Assembly: GCA_039024635.1 (NCBI GenBank)
Contig: JBCCQA010000004.1
Span: 124,001-188,000, forward strand
DNA: 64,000 nucleotides
DNA from: Kuafuiihalomonas sp039024635
GTDB lineage: Bacteria > Myxococcota > Kuafuiibacteriia > Kuafuiibacteriales > Kuafuiibacteriaceae
Reading direction: 5' to 3'
Made by a program: the position numbers and the translations under genes
Part shown: in pieces, positions 16,576-25,515 of the stretch
Numbering within the stretch: position 1 is the first letter of the stretch
Layout of the letters: each line of letters opens with the position of its first letter
Notes under the pieces: model-generated
What the model was told of the DNA's origin: nothing
The model's input: only the letters and a program-made list of their open reading frames with translations
Databases searched by the model: none

Positions 16576-17288
16576 TCTGATCTCCTATCGGCCACCACCA
16601 GAGCCGCCACCGCTTCCGCCGTGGCCGATGCCGGGGCCTGGGCCTCGAGCCCCAGGCCCCGGGCAACCTCCAGCCCGGCGGGACCGAAGACGAACAGTCG
16701 ACGACCCCGGAGTCCATCGACGCCTACCCGGTCCACGACCCTTCGAAGCACTTCGCCGGATCCGCAGACCAGTGCCCAGGCGGTCTCGAGCTCGTCCTCA
16801 GCCTGAGGCCAGGGACCGAACTGCATCGAGTACACGCTGGGCGCCTCCACCGAGGCCACCGCGCCCAGCGCCTCTTGGGCCAAGGTTCGGCCCTGCTCGG
16901 TGCGAGGCAACAAGAGCCGGGCCCCCGACAGCCGATCCTCGAAATGGGCGCGAACCAAGGCCACCAAGCCCTCGGCCCGGGCTCGGTCGGGTACGAGCAG
17001 GGGGCCTTTCAGAGAGTCCCTTGCCTCGGCTTCCAGGCGCTCAGCCGTCCGGGCTCCGACGGCAAAGCACGGGCCCGCAAAAGGCCCGGCCGGGCGGAGA
17101 CCTCGCCACCCGTGGATCGACCCTATGACCAGTCCGTCCCACGCCTCAGGTTCGAATGGAAAGGGCCGGTAGACCGGGGTCAGGAGCTCGAGCACCCGCC
17201 CTCGAACCGAGGCTCGCTCCAAAGCCCGCGAGACCCTGTCACCGACCTCGGCCGAAGCCAGGATCAGGACCTCAGGTCCGGAGCCCAT
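16572..17288 (-). CDS. hemD: Uroporphyrinogen-III synthase (divergent)
   Basis: About 238 aa, matching the HemD fold of two Rossmann-like lobes: PEVLILASAEVGDRVSRALER at the start, then DGLVIGSIHGWRGL, ARLLLPRTEQGRTLAQEAL and the late ALVCGSGEVLRRVVDRVG. HemD cyclises hydroxymethylbilane to uroporphyrinogen III. Sequence conservation in this family is always low; assignment rests on the fold pattern and on its place immediately after hemC with overlapping ends. The ATG at 17288 (overlap 17 nt) is preferred over one at 17306. The DUF4177-like gene follows with 4-nt overlap. Confidence 0.82.
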   Translation of the reverse strand: MGSGPEVLILASAEVGDRVSRALERASVRGRVLELLTPVYRPFPFEPEAWDGLVIGSIHGWRGLRPAGPFAGPCFAVGARTAERLEAEARDSLKGPLLVPDRARAEGLVALVRAHFEDRLSGARLLLPRTEQGRTLAQEALGAVASVEAPSVYSMQFGPWPQAEDELETAWALVCGSGEVLRRVVDRVGVDGLRGRRLFVFGPAGLEVARGLGLEAQAPASATAEAVAALVVADRRSD

Positions 17289-18192
17289 CCAGGATCTCGG
17301 CTGCACCCCGACTGAGCAGCTGCTCGGCGAGCTCGACGCCTAACCGGCGACCGTCTTCGAGCCCGCCTTCGAGAGCGCCCTCGACCACTGTCTCACCGTC
17401 CAGGCTGGCCACCATGCCCCGAAGCTCGATCCGGTTGTCGACCCGGGCGTGGCCGCCGATGGGGATCTGACAGCCGCCCTGTAGGCGCGCCAGGAAGGAC
17501 CGTTCGCACTCGGCCGCGGCTCGGGCGGCCGGATCATCCAGCTGGGCCAGCTGGTCACGGGTCCGATGGTCATCGGTCCGACACTCGATTCCCAAAATCC
17601 CCTGTCCGACGGCGGGCAAGAATCGTTCGCTGGAGAAGACTTCGGTCGCCACCTCCGGCGTTCCCAGCCGGACCAAACCCGCGTAGGCCAGCATGGTCGC
17701 AGCCATCCCTTCATCCTCTAGCTTCCGAAGGCGCGTCTGGACGTTGCCCCGAATATCGACAATTTGGAGATCCGGACGCAAACGCCGTAGCTGTGCGCCC
17801 CGACGAAGAGAAGAGGTTCCCAGTTTGGCCCCCTTGGGCAGTGCGTCCAGGCCCAAAAAGTTAGGTGCCACCAAAGCATCTCGCGGATCCTCCCGGGTCG
17901 GATGGGCCGCAAGCACCAGGCCGTCCGGGATGTCGGTCGGCATGTCCTTCAAGGAGTGAACGGCCAGATCGGCTCGCCCGTCGATGACGGCGTGTTCGAC
18001 CTCTTTCACGAAGAGGTCCTTGCCCCCCACTTTGCTCAGCGCCTGGTCCAAGATCTTGTCGCCCTTGGTGACCATGGGCAGGAGCTCGACTTCGAGGCTT
18101 TGCTTGCGCAGCTGGTCTGCGACCCACTCCGCCTGCCAAAGGGCCAAGGGGGACTGGCGGGTCGCGATGCGAAGGGGACTCTGTCCGGTCAT
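17272..18192 (-). CDS. hemC: Porphobilinogen deaminase
   Basis: Hydroxymethylbilane synthase, 306 aa, polymerising four porphobilinogens. The conserved N-terminus RIATRQSPLALWQAEWV, HSLKDMPT with catalytic Asp83, and the dipyrromethane cofactor loop LQGGCQIPIG with Cys241 are all intact. Arg-rich substrate contacts (TSSLRRGAQLRRLRPDL) are present. The ATG start overlaps the hemA stop by 4 nt, indicating tight translational coupling within the hem operon. Confidence 0.96.
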   Translation of the reverse strand: MTGQSPLRIATRQSPLALWQAEWVADQLRKQSLEVELLPMVTKGDKILDQALSKVGGKDLFVKEVEHAVIDGRADLAVHSLKDMPTDIPDGLVLAAHPTREDPRDALVAPNFLGLDALPKGAKLGTSSLRRGAQLRRLRPDLQIVDIRGNVQTRLRKLEDEGMAATMLAYAGLVRLGTPEVATEVFSSERFLPAVGQGILGIECRTDDHRTRDQLAQLDDPAARAAAECERSFLARLQGGCQIPIGGHARVDNRIELRGMVASLDGETVVEGALEGGLEDGRRLGVELAEQLLSRGAAEILDGLRT

Positions 18193-19541
18193 CGGCGTTT
18201 GGAAAGGTGGACGACGTCGGCGCCTTCGTCACCCTCGGGGAGCGCCGAAGTCGAGGTGGACTCTTCGGGCTCGAGGACGGCCTCGACATGGAACATCCGG
18301 GAAATGAACTCGGCCAGACCCTCCGCGTCTCCCGACTGTCCCGCCGACTTGAGTTCGGTCAGCACCGGATGAAGCAGCTTGTTGACGATGGACTGGCTCA
18401 TCGCCCGCATTCGTTTCTCCAGCTTTGCGTCGACGTGGTTTCCAGCCAAGGTCCGCTGCACCTCCTCCTCTGCGATGTCCAGGGCGTGTTGGCGGACCGC
18501 CTTGATGAGAGGGACGACCCTCTGCTCCTCTAGCCAGGCCAGGAATCGGTCCAGCTCTTCGCGGACCAGGCGCTCGGCTGCCTCGGCCTCGTGCTTTCGC
18601 TGCTCCCGATTGCTCTCCAGCACGGCGTGAAGGTCGTCCACGTCGTAGACGAACACGTTGTCGAGTTGACCAACCTTGGGATCGACATCCCTTGGCACCG
18701 CGATATCGACAAAGAGAAGCGGCCGATAGCGTCGTTCCCGCAGGACCGAAGACACCATCTTCTTGTCGATCAAGAAGCCGGGGGCCGCGGTCGAACAGAT
18801 CACGATGTCAGCCTGGGAGAGAAGGAGCGGAAGGTCACTCAGGCTGGAGGCGATGCCGTCGACCTGTTCGGCCAGCTGCCCCGCCGTCGCCAAGGAGCGA
18901 CTGGCGACCCGAACGCGTCCGACTCCCTGGCTCTTCAGGTGCTTGGCCGCGAGGCCACCCATCTTGCCTGCGCCGACCAAGAGCACGTCTCGGCCAGAGA
19001 GATCTTCGAAGATCTGTCGCCCCAGCTCCACTGCGGCAAAGCTCATCGACACCGCGTTCTCGGCGATGCCGGTCTCGTTTCTGGCTCTCTTCGCCACCGA
19101 GAAGGCCCGCTGAAAGACTCGGTCTAGCTGCGCGGACACGGCCCCGTGAGAGACGGCAGCGCGGTAGGCCTCTTTGACCTGTCCGAGGATCTGAGGCTCC
19201 CCCACCACCATCGAGTCCAGAGACGCCGCGACCCGAAACAGATGATGAATGGCGTGGGATCCCTCCGCCTGAAGGAGATGAGCCTCCAGCTCGTGGAGAG
19301 GCAGCCCCGCGGCCTCGCCCAAGAACAAGCGAGCTTGGCGCCGAAGCACGGTTGGCTCGCTCGTTCCACAGACGTACATCTCGAGCCGATTGCAGGTGGA
19401 GAGGATGCAAGCCTCCTTGACGTCCTCGAGGGCGCGCAATCTGGCCAGCGCCTGTCCGAGGTTCGAGGTCTGCGCGGCTACTCGCTCCCGGAGTTGAATG
19501 GGGGCCGTCTTGTGACTCAGGCCCACAAGCACGACGTTCAC
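18189..19541 (-). CDS. hemA: Glutamyl-tRNA reductase
   Basis: First enzyme of C5 heme biosynthesis, reducing Glu-tRNA to glutamate-1-semialdehyde with NADPH; 450 aa. Catalytic Cys50 lies in STCNRLEMY, after the start VLVGLSHKTAPIQLRE. The NADPH-binding domain shows VLLVGAGKMGGLAAKHL, and the helical dimerisation domain is at the C-terminus. The GTG at 19541 is chosen because it starts the family N-terminus and overlaps the ccsA stop by 4 nt (GTGA); the frame extends far upstream but only as a shadow of ccsA. The C-terminus has an extra acidic tail. Confidence 0.95.
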   Translation of the reverse strand: MNVVLVGLSHKTAPIQLRERVAAQTSNLGQALARLRALEDVKEACILSTCNRLEMYVCGTSEPTVLRRQARLFLGEAAGLPLHELEAHLLQAEGSHAIHHLFRVAASLDSMVVGEPQILGQVKEAYRAAVSHGAVSAQLDRVFQRAFSVAKRARNETGIAENAVSMSFAAVELGRQIFEDLSGRDVLLVGAGKMGGLAAKHLKSQGVGRVRVASRSLATAGQLAEQVDGIASSLSDLPLLLSQADIVICSTAAPGFLIDKKMVSSVLRERRYRPLLFVDIAVPRDVDPKVGQLDNVFVYDVDDLHAVLESNREQRKHEAEAAERLVREELDRFLAWLEEQRVVPLIKAVRQHALDIAEEEVQRTLAGNHVDAKLEKRMRAMSQSIVNKLLHPVLTELKSAGQSGDAEGLAEFISRMFHVEAVLEPEESTSTSALPEGDEGADVVHLSKRR

Positions 19542-20371
19542 AACAGGTAGTCCTTCCCGTGGGTGCCCACCTGGGCCAGGTTCACGCCCACCATCGAGAC
19601 CAGCGTGGCAAAGACGCCGATCACCGTGAGGTAGGCGACCCTGCGGCCTCGCCAGCCAATGCTCAACCGGAAGTGGAGCAGAACTGCGTAGAGAAGCCAG
19701 ATGATGAGGGCCAAGGTGTTCTTGCCGTCCCAGATCCAGTAGCTGCCCCAGTACTGTCGACCGTATAGCGAACCGGTGAGCAGGCCGATGGTGAGAAGCG
19801 GAAAGCCAAACTGCAGAAGGCGAAGAGACAGCTGATCCAGGACCTCCAAGGGAGGAAGACGGTAGGGACCGTCCGGCACGAACTTGGCTTTGCGACGCTT
19901 CAACCTTCGCTCCTGCACTAGGTACAGCAGGGACACGATACCAGCCGTGAGGAAGAGTGCATCCCCGAAGAATGCGGTCGCAATGTGAACAGGCAGCCAG
20001 CCCGACTGGAGCCTGGGCGGCATGGGCTGTTCGGTCACTTCGACGAAGACGAAGACCATCAAACCGGCCACTAGGATCGAAGCGAGTGGCGCGACGGGCC
20101 CAACCCGAGGTCGAAGACCAATGATGCTGGCGACGACGGCGGCCGCGAAGGCGAACAAGGAGAAATCGTCTCTGATGTTCGTGACCGGCAGGCCCCCTGT
20201 CTGGATGCTGATCGCGACAATGACGAGGAGGTGGGCGGCCGCGGTAGAGGCCAGAGCGGCCGCGATGGTCCGATGGGCCACGCGGGCCGGTCGAATCAGG
20301 CTGACTAGGCTCGCCAGTCCGATCATGACGTAGAGAACCGCCACGATCCGGTGGGCGAGAAGGATATTCAC
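19538..20371 (-). CDS. Cytochrome c assembly protein CcsA/HemX type
   Basis: An integral membrane protein of 277 aa with about eight hydrophobic segments. The conserved core is WGSYWIWDGKNTLALIIWLLYAVL followed by the heme-ligand-type His in LLHFR; a second His candidate is in WLPVHIATAFFG. CcsA/ResC/CcmC proteins handle heme for cytochrome c maturation; the short form next to hemA is usually called HemX and can influence HemA level. The usual WDxKE is WDGKN here, so the Glu is replaced by Asn. The 4-nt overlaps with both neighbours place it firmly in the hem operon. Confidence 0.82.
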   Translation of the reverse strand: MNILLAHRIVAVLYVMIGLASLVSLIRPARVAHRTIAAALASTAAAHLLVIVAISIQTGGLPVTNIRDDFSLFAFAAAVVASIIGLRPRVGPVAPLASILVAGLMVFVFVEVTEQPMPPRLQSGWLPVHIATAFFGDALFLTAGIVSLLYLVQERRLKRRKAKFVPDGPYRLPPLEVLDQLSLRLLQFGFPLLTIGLLTGSLYGRQYWGSYWIWDGKNTLALIIWLLYAVLLHFRLSIGWRGRRVAYLTVIGVFATLVSMVGVNLAQVGTHGKDYLL

Positions 20372-20655
20372 TTGGCGCCTCGAGCGGCGAGGAAGCCCAG
20401 GCGAACACGAAAAGCCGCCTCGCCGAAGATGACGGAGTCGCCCATCAGCTCGCCTTCCAGCTCCTGAATCTTGCTCTCCGTCATGACCTTTCCCAAGAGT
20501 GCGCTCTCGCCGTCCTCCGAGACCAACTCCGAGAACAGGACCGCCGGCTCCAGACGATACTCCATCCCAGCGCGCCGGAAGACCACCGTTTCGGCGCCCA
20601 CATCCATGTCAGGGTCTTCAGCCCAGGTCTCTAGAACGTCCTGAGGCACGAACAT
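20368..20655 (-). CDS. Conserved hypothetical protein heading the heme operon
   Basis: A soluble 95-aa protein with no signal peptide. It carries the pattern YRLEPAVLFSELV ... LLGKVMTESKIQELEGE ... DSVIFGEAAFRVRLGF; I recall similar small proteins with PAVxF and GKVxT motifs in myxobacterial genomes but know no function. A GTG 21 nt further upstream (20676) is an alternative start, with GGAGG only 2 nt before it. The stop overlaps the ccsA/hemX start by 4 nt, so it is the first gene of the heme block, divergent from trxA. Confidence 0.68.
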   Translation of the reverse strand: MFVPQDVLETWAEDPDMDVGAETVVFRRAGMEYRLEPAVLFSELVSEDGESALLGKVMTESKIQELEGELMGDSVIFGEAAFRVRLGFLAARGAK

Positions 20656-20801
20656 GCGCTCGGGGAGGGCCTGCACAGCCTCCGAACGTTGGGTTCGCGA
20701 TCCCCCAAAGTCCAGTTTTTCGTGTTTCCCCGGCTCGGCCGAGACGGTACCTTCGAGGGGTTCGGAACCCGGACGGACGCCGGGGATCGGAAAGCCACAT
20801 C

Positions 20802-21134
20802 ATGTCGAGCGACAATGTCATCAACTTCGAAACTGCCACTTTCGACACCGAGGTGCTCCAATCGGAGACGCCGGTCTTGGTCGATTTCTGGGCTCCTTGG
20901 TGCGCGCCCTGCCGCATGATAGCACCCGCCGTCGAAGACCTGGCCGACAGCTACGCGGGCAAGGCGAAGGTCGGCAAGGTCAACGTCGACGACAACCAAG
21001 CCGTGGCCCAACGCTACAACGTCATGTCGATCCCCACGCTCCTCGTCTTCAAGGGGGGTAAGGTGGTCGACCAAGTAGTGGGCGCCGTGAACAAGGAGCA
21101 CATCGAAGGTATGCTTCAAAAGGTCGTGGACTAG
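20802..21134 (+). CDS. trxA: Thioredoxin
   Basis: Cytoplasmic disulfide reductase, 110 aa, standard single-domain thioredoxin. The active site is WCAPC (variant of WCGPC) with redox Cys34 and Cys37, preceded by VLVDFWAP; the cis-Pro loop is MSIPTLLVFKGG. The ATG at 20802 gives the canonical N-terminus; the open frame upstream is not conserved. No signal peptide. It is divergent from the heme operon and convergent with the large TPR gene 23 nt away. Confidence 0.95.
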   Translation: MSSDNVINFETATFDTEVLQSETPVLVDFWAPWCAPCRMIAPAVEDLADSYAGKAKVGKVNVDDNQAVAQRYNVMSIPTLLVFKGGKVVDQVVGAVNKEHIEGMLQKVVD

Positions 21135-21157
21135 GCTGACTCTGCGCGCTCGGGCGC

Positions 21158-23386
21158 TTAGAGGCGGTCGCAAATGGCCTGGGCGTTGCGGGCGTACCGC
21201 AAGCCCTGCCCCGCTTCGAGGTACTGGGTGCAAGCCTTCTTGGCTAGCTCGATCTGTTGACCTCGGTAGGCGGCGGCGGAGAGCCGGTACCAGCCCTCCG
21301 GATCGCCGAACTCGGCGGCCTTGATGTAGGACTCCTGGGCGGTCTGAACTTGGCCCATATCCTCCATCAGACGTCCATAGGACAGCAGGACTTCGGCCTG
21401 TACGGATTTGTTGCGTCCCCCCATGGCGGCAATGGCGTCTTCCAGCTCTCTTTGCCCCTGTTCGAAGCGCTGGCGGCTTCGGAACCAGCGACCCAACTCG
21501 AGCTTGACCTCGACTTTGGCTCCCGGACGCTCTTCGAGGAGCTGACGCAAGTAGGCCTCGGTCCCGGGCTCTGAGGTCCTGCGCATCGAGCGTCCTTTGG
21601 CGAGGAGGGCGGGCAGGAAGTCTGGCTCCAGCTGAAGCGCCCGGTCGATGTGAGCATCGGCCGCGTCGAAGCGACGGAGATTCATCTCGGCTTCGGCCAG
21701 GTCCACCAAGAAGGCGTAGCGCCCCGGCTCGATGGCGACGGCTTGCTCCAAGGGCTGGATGGCCTCTTTGGGACGCCCCACCAAGAGCTGCCACCTTCCC
21801 AGACCATGGGGGAAGTCGGCGTTCCGCGGATCCAACTTCGTGGCCTCTTGGTACAGGCCTTGCGCACGGGCTTCCTGGCCGGCCCTTCGGAAGTACTCGC
21901 TTCGTGCGTACAGCGCCGCCGCCTTGGTTCGAGACGAGATCGGGGTCCGACGCTCTTGCTTCTCGAAGCTCTCAAGAACGTCTCGGGCCGCTTTCAGCCG
22001 GTTTTGACGAAGCTCGAGCAAGGCCAGGGTGGCCAGGGCCCGCGGGTGGCCGGGGGAGCTGCGGAGCGCATCGTCCAGCAGACCCTTCGCCGTACCGAAA
22101 CGTCCCGCCTTCCGGGCCGCGATGGCCATCAGGACGCGCGTCCGAGTCGGCATTCGTCCGCCGCGCTGAACGAGCTCCATGGACTCGAAGGCGGCGTCAT
22201 ACTCGCCCTCGGCCAACTCCGCCTGACCGAGGACCAGATCCACGGCCGTGCCCTCACCGAAGCGAGCAGCAAAGGGCTGCATCGCCGCTCGAGCCGCGAC
22301 CGCCCCTTCGACCCGATCCTTGGCGCTCTCGAGAGCGAGGAGCCCCAGACCTGCCCAAGTATCCGAATCCTCGGCCGCGGCGACCCGAGCTGACTCCCCC
22401 ACCTGACCAAGGCGAGGCAAGCGCTGCTCCTCGCCATGCTCGGCCCATAGGATGGCGAGCGCATGGGTCAGTCGGGCCAGAGCCTCCGGGTGCCGCCCGT
22501 CGTGCTCAGCGAGAATGATCTCCAAGCGGGCAGCCGCTTGGGCATAACCTTCGGCCGTGTCTCGATCGAAAGCGGGGCGCGCTTCGGTCAGGAGGGCGTC
22601 GATGGCCTCCAGCCTCGCCTTCTCCCAGCTGCGCCATACGATGACCACGGTCGCGATGGCTGCCAGCCCGAGAGCGAGTCCGATCGTGATCCAAGGCCGA
22701 GCAGCCTTCTTCGGCAAGCCACCTTGCTCACGCGCCATGGCTTCGAGCGCTTGTTCGCCCCGAATGGTGGAGGGCGTTCGCGCCTTGGGCATGGTGCGCG
22801 CTCGCATGGGCGCCGGATCGCTGGGAAAAGCGGCGGCGGGCGGGCCCCCGACGCCCGAGCCCGGCCTGGCCGCAGCTGAGCGCGGCGAGGACGCGGGCCC
22901 ATGAGCCGGCAGAGCCTCAAGGGCTCCCGCTGGAGGCTCGACCAACGGCGGCCGGGCTCCAGGAGCCGCCGGAGGCGGAGACGGCGCCAGTACGCCCAGC
23001 CCTTCCAGCTCCTTTCGCAGCTCAGGGTTTGGGTTCTTGTCGAAGGCCTGACGCAGGTCATCCAACCCGTCCTTGTCGCCCGCGTCCAGTCTGACGCGCC
23101 CGCGCAGGGCCAGCGCTTCCGGGGCTTCAGGATGCTTGGCCAAGGCTTGGCTCAGCTGATCCAGTGCCCGGGGATACTTCTTCTGGGCCCGAAGGATCCG
23201 AGCCATCAGGATCCGTGCATCAAGTCGCTCCGGATGAGACTTCAGGCCCTTCTTACATACCACCGTCGCCTCCATGAGGCGTTGCGCTCGGAGATAGGCT
23301 TCAGCCAAGGGAATGAAGGCGTCGGAGTCCGGTCGTTCGGCGAACTGAAGCTCCAGCTCGGCGATCGGCCGGCCGTCGGTCTCCAT
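21158..23386 (-). CDS. Membrane-anchored TPR protein
   Basis: A 742-aa protein with an unusual layout: an N-terminal TPR block (residues 1-130), a Pro/Ala-rich linker (about 134-205), a single hydrophobic helix (about 231-251, PWITIGLALGLAAIATVVIV), then about twelve TPR-like helical pairs to the C-terminus (for example AIQPLEQAVAIEPGRYAFLVDLAEAEM). With positive residues before the helix, the topology should be N-terminal TPR inside and C-terminal TPR in the periplasm, linking partners across the inner membrane. Function unknown. It is divergent from the tRNA-Ala gene. Confidence 0.88.
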   Translation of the reverse strand: METDGRPIAELELQFAERPDSDAFIPLAEAYLRAQRLMEATVVCKKGLKSHPERLDARILMARILRAQKKYPRALDQLSQALAKHPEAPEALALRGRVRLDAGDKDGLDDLRQAFDKNPNPELRKELEGLGVLAPSPPPAAPGARPPLVEPPAGALEALPAHGPASSPRSAAARPGSGVGGPPAAAFPSDPAPMRARTMPKARTPSTIRGEQALEAMAREQGGLPKKAARPWITIGLALGLAAIATVVIVWRSWEKARLEAIDALLTEARPAFDRDTAEGYAQAAARLEIILAEHDGRHPEALARLTHALAILWAEHGEEQRLPRLGQVGESARVAAAEDSDTWAGLGLLALESAKDRVEGAVAARAAMQPFAARFGEGTAVDLVLGQAELAEGEYDAAFESMELVQRGGRMPTRTRVLMAIAARKAGRFGTAKGLLDDALRSSPGHPRALATLALLELRQNRLKAARDVLESFEKQERRTPISSRTKAAALYARSEYFRRAGQEARAQGLYQEATKLDPRNADFPHGLGRWQLLVGRPKEAIQPLEQAVAIEPGRYAFLVDLAEAEMNLRRFDAADAHIDRALQLEPDFLPALLAKGRSMRRTSEPGTEAYLRQLLEERPGAKVEVKLELGRWFRSRQRFEQGQRELEDAIAAMGGRNKSVQAEVLLSYGRLMEDMGQVQTAQESYIKAAEFGDPEGWYRLSAAAYRGQQIELAKKACTQYLEAGQGLRYARNAQAICDRL

Positions 23387-23440
23387 GCTCGGGACCTACC
23401 ATCGTAGGGAGTAGGGGAGCAAATTTGTGGAGGAATCTCG

Positions 23441-23469
23441 TTGCACTACGGGCGGCATCCATATACGCC
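23441..23469 (+). promoter_or_regulatory. Candidate tRNA-Ala promoter
   Basis: TTGCAC (23441-23446) followed by TATACG (15-bp spacing) or TACGCC (17-bp spacing) ending at 23469, 12 nt before the tRNA 5' end. The location is right for a stable-RNA promoter; which -10 register is used cannot be decided. Confidence 0.4.
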
Positions 23470-23481
23470 CATCGGCCTCAC

Positions 23482-23554
<73 letters not shown>

Positions 23555-23566
23555 TCGGCAGCGCAG

Positions 23567-23590
23567 GCGGAGCGAAGCGCGAGGCTCCGC
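23567..23590 (+). terminator. Hairpin downstream of tRNA-Ala
   Basis: Inverted repeat GCGGAGC (23567-23573) / GCTCCGC (23584-23590) with a 10-nt loop, 12 nt past the tRNA end. It shares the GCGAAGCGCG core with the intergenic repeat at 4930. No T-tract follows, so it may be a processing or Rho-dependent end rather than an intrinsic terminator. Confidence 0.4.
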
Positions 23591-23609
23591 TCCGCATACG
23601 ACCCAGGCT

Positions 23610-23840
23610 TCAGCCCTCCGATACGAGGCGAAGGTCGGGTGCTTCGATTCGGTGGCGGTCGGCCTCGACGGCCCTCATGATGGCTTCGTAGCACCAAGTG
23701 GAAGGCGTGAGTCCTTCCATCCGGGCCAGGGCTGCGATGGCTTCGCGGTCTTGAGTCGAGACCTTCACCTGTTGGGAGCAGGTGCGGGCGGTCCCGGGCT
23801 CACAGTTCTTTCGTCGTCGGATTTTGGGTTTAGGTTCCAT
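23610..23840 (-). CDS. Small RHH-like hypothetical protein
   Basis: A 76-aa basic protein. The N-terminus (MEPKPKIRRRKNCEPGTARTC) is Arg/Lys-rich with two Cys; the C-terminal part, QVKVSTQDREAIAALARMEGLTPSTWCYEAIMRAVEADRHR, has the strand-helix-helix pattern of ribbon-helix-helix regulators. DNA binding is inferred. The ATG at 23840 is preferred over an upstream start at 23888, which adds a non-conserved-looking extension. It converges on the tRNA-Ala hairpin. Confidence 0.6.
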   Translation of the reverse strand: MEPKPKIRRRKNCEPGTARTCSQQVKVSTQDREAIAALARMEGLTPSTWCYEAIMRAVEADRHRIEAPDLRLVSEG

Positions 23841-24032
23841 CACTCGCGTGGATAACGAGGAGGCCCCCCTTTCTTCCAGCAGATGCAAAGCCCGGGGTGA
23901 CGTTCAAACCGTTCAATTGGCCCTCAGGCCACTTTCGTCCCGGCCGCCACACGAGCGTCACACAGGCCGAGGTAAGATTACCGCGTTTGCGCTCAACTTG
24001 CGAAAGACCCAGATTCGTCCAGACTTACAGGG

Positions 24033-25334
24033 ATGTCGGAGCCTGGCGGCGAGCAAAGACGCAGCAAACGGTTCGCTGCCGAGCTGCCGGTAGAGGTTTT
24101 CCGAGGGGGCCAACGAAGCTCCGGGCGCACAAAAGACGTGTCCCGGCACGGCTTGTTCCTGGTCTTGGATCCGCCGCCCCCGGAGCGCCTCTTGCTTCGC
24201 TTCACCCTCGACATGCCCGACGGCGCCCTCGAAGCGACGGGCTTCGTGACGCGACAGGTTAGAAGCCCACAACTTGTCGGAGCCGGGATCCAGTTCTTCG
24301 CCCTCGCATCCGCCGCCAAGGCGCGATGGGATGCGTACATCAGCGCCGTGTCCACCGGCACCACGCCCTCTTCAGCTGTGGCACCGCACCCGCAGGACGA
24401 CGGAGCGACATTTCTCATCAAGCTGAAAGATACCAAGCGCTTGGTCGAGTTCTTCGAACGACGAATGCGAGCCGGTCAGGTCTTCATGAACACGCCCCTC
24501 GCCAGGCCGGTGGGATCGAACGTCTCGCTCATCCTCATTCATCCCGAGTCGGAGCGGGAGTTTCTGGTGCGCGGCAAGGTCACCAAAGTCGACACGAGCC
24601 AGCGGGGCATGAACATCGAAATCGACGCACTCACCCCCAAACTGGAGCAACGCTTCCACGACTTCGTACAGACGGGCGTGCCCAGTGAGACCATGGATCT
24701 GGTCGTGCACCCCGAGAAGGGGCGCCTGCAAACGGCCGACACCCCGCCGGTCGCTGAACCAGCAGGTGCATCGCCCGGACCTGTGGCCGCCAGGCTCGAG
24801 GAAGAGGCCGACGTTCCCACGGGATTCGAGGTCGATGACCAGACGGGCGACCTATCCCTCGACATCGAAGTCGAAGACGAGTCCTTGGCTGACATCGAAG
24901 GTTTCGCTGGCCTGCCACCCCCACCCGCCGAGCCTCCTGATCCCAACACCGTCGTGGTCCGCTGCACGTCGTGCGGCGCCTTCCTCGGCCCCGCACCCAT
25001 CGCACCCCTCCCCGAAGCCCTTCAGAGGGTCCTCGTTCGCCGAACCAGCTTCGATCGCTTTGCCGGCAGCTTCTCTTCCGTCATCGAGCCCCGAACCGAG
25101 AACGAGCTCGAGGCGGCGGAGGTCCTCATGGGTGCCCAGACCGTACCCGCCGTGCTTCTGGTCGAGATGGCCCGGCACTGGGTCAATGCACCCAAGGAGC
25201 GACCTCGAGGCGTCGACATGGGCCCGGCCATCGAGTCCGCAGCCGAGCAGCTCAAAGTGAAACGAGACAAGGCTCGCCTAGCCACGCCTTGCCCCATGTG
25301 CGGGAGCGAGACGCTTTTCGCCACGTGGCACTAG
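24033..25334 (+). CDS. PilZ-domain protein with split zinc-ribbon-like C-terminus
   Basis: A 433-aa cytoplasmic protein. The N-terminus is a PilZ c-di-GMP-binding domain: RRSKRFAAELPVEV (RxxxR-type) and KDVSRHGLFL (D/NxSxxG). A second PilZ-like beta domain follows (about 125-225, FFERRMRAGQVFMNTPLARP...LRGKVTKV-type). A long acidic linker (about 245-305) leads to a C-terminal part with a Cys pair CTSCG and, about 115 residues later, CPMCG, which together could bind one metal. Likely a signalling effector responding to c-di-GMP; the output is unknown. Confidence 0.82.
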   Translation: MSEPGGEQRRSKRFAAELPVEVFRGGQRSSGRTKDVSRHGLFLVLDPPPPERLLLRFTLDMPDGALEATGFVTRQVRSPQLVGAGIQFFALASAAKARWDAYISAVSTGTTPSSAVAPHPQDDGATFLIKLKDTKRLVEFFERRMRAGQVFMNTPLARPVGSNVSLILIHPESEREFLVRGKVTKVDTSQRGMNIEIDALTPKLEQRFHDFVQTGVPSETMDLVVHPEKGRLQTADTPPVAEPAGASPGPVAARLEEEADVPTGFEVDDQTGDLSLDIEVEDESLADIEGFAGLPPPPAEPPDPNTVVVRCTSCGAFLGPAPIAPLPEALQRVLVRRTSFDRFAGSFSSVIEPRTENELEAAEVLMGAQTVPAVLLVEMARHWVNAPKERPRGVDMGPAIESAAEQLKVKRDKARLATPCPMCGSETLFATWH

Positions 25335-25515
25335 TGTACCGATCACAAAGTTCAGATCGCTTTCCGCCGGCCCTCGACCACCCTGCCGGCCCAGCGGCCT
25401 ACGGCCGCCCTTTCGGGCTTCTCAGTCCCTGGGGCCCACCCAACTCCCTCCGAAGCTGGTCCACCAGGACGGCCGATGACTCGACGGAAACTGATCGAAC
25501 TTCATGACCGGCACA

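Noticed and set aside
19542..20408. N-terminal extension of the hemA frame (would give 739 aa)
   Set aside because: The extra ~290 residues are an out-of-frame reading of ccsA/hemX; conserved HemA begins at 19541 with a GTGA overlap.
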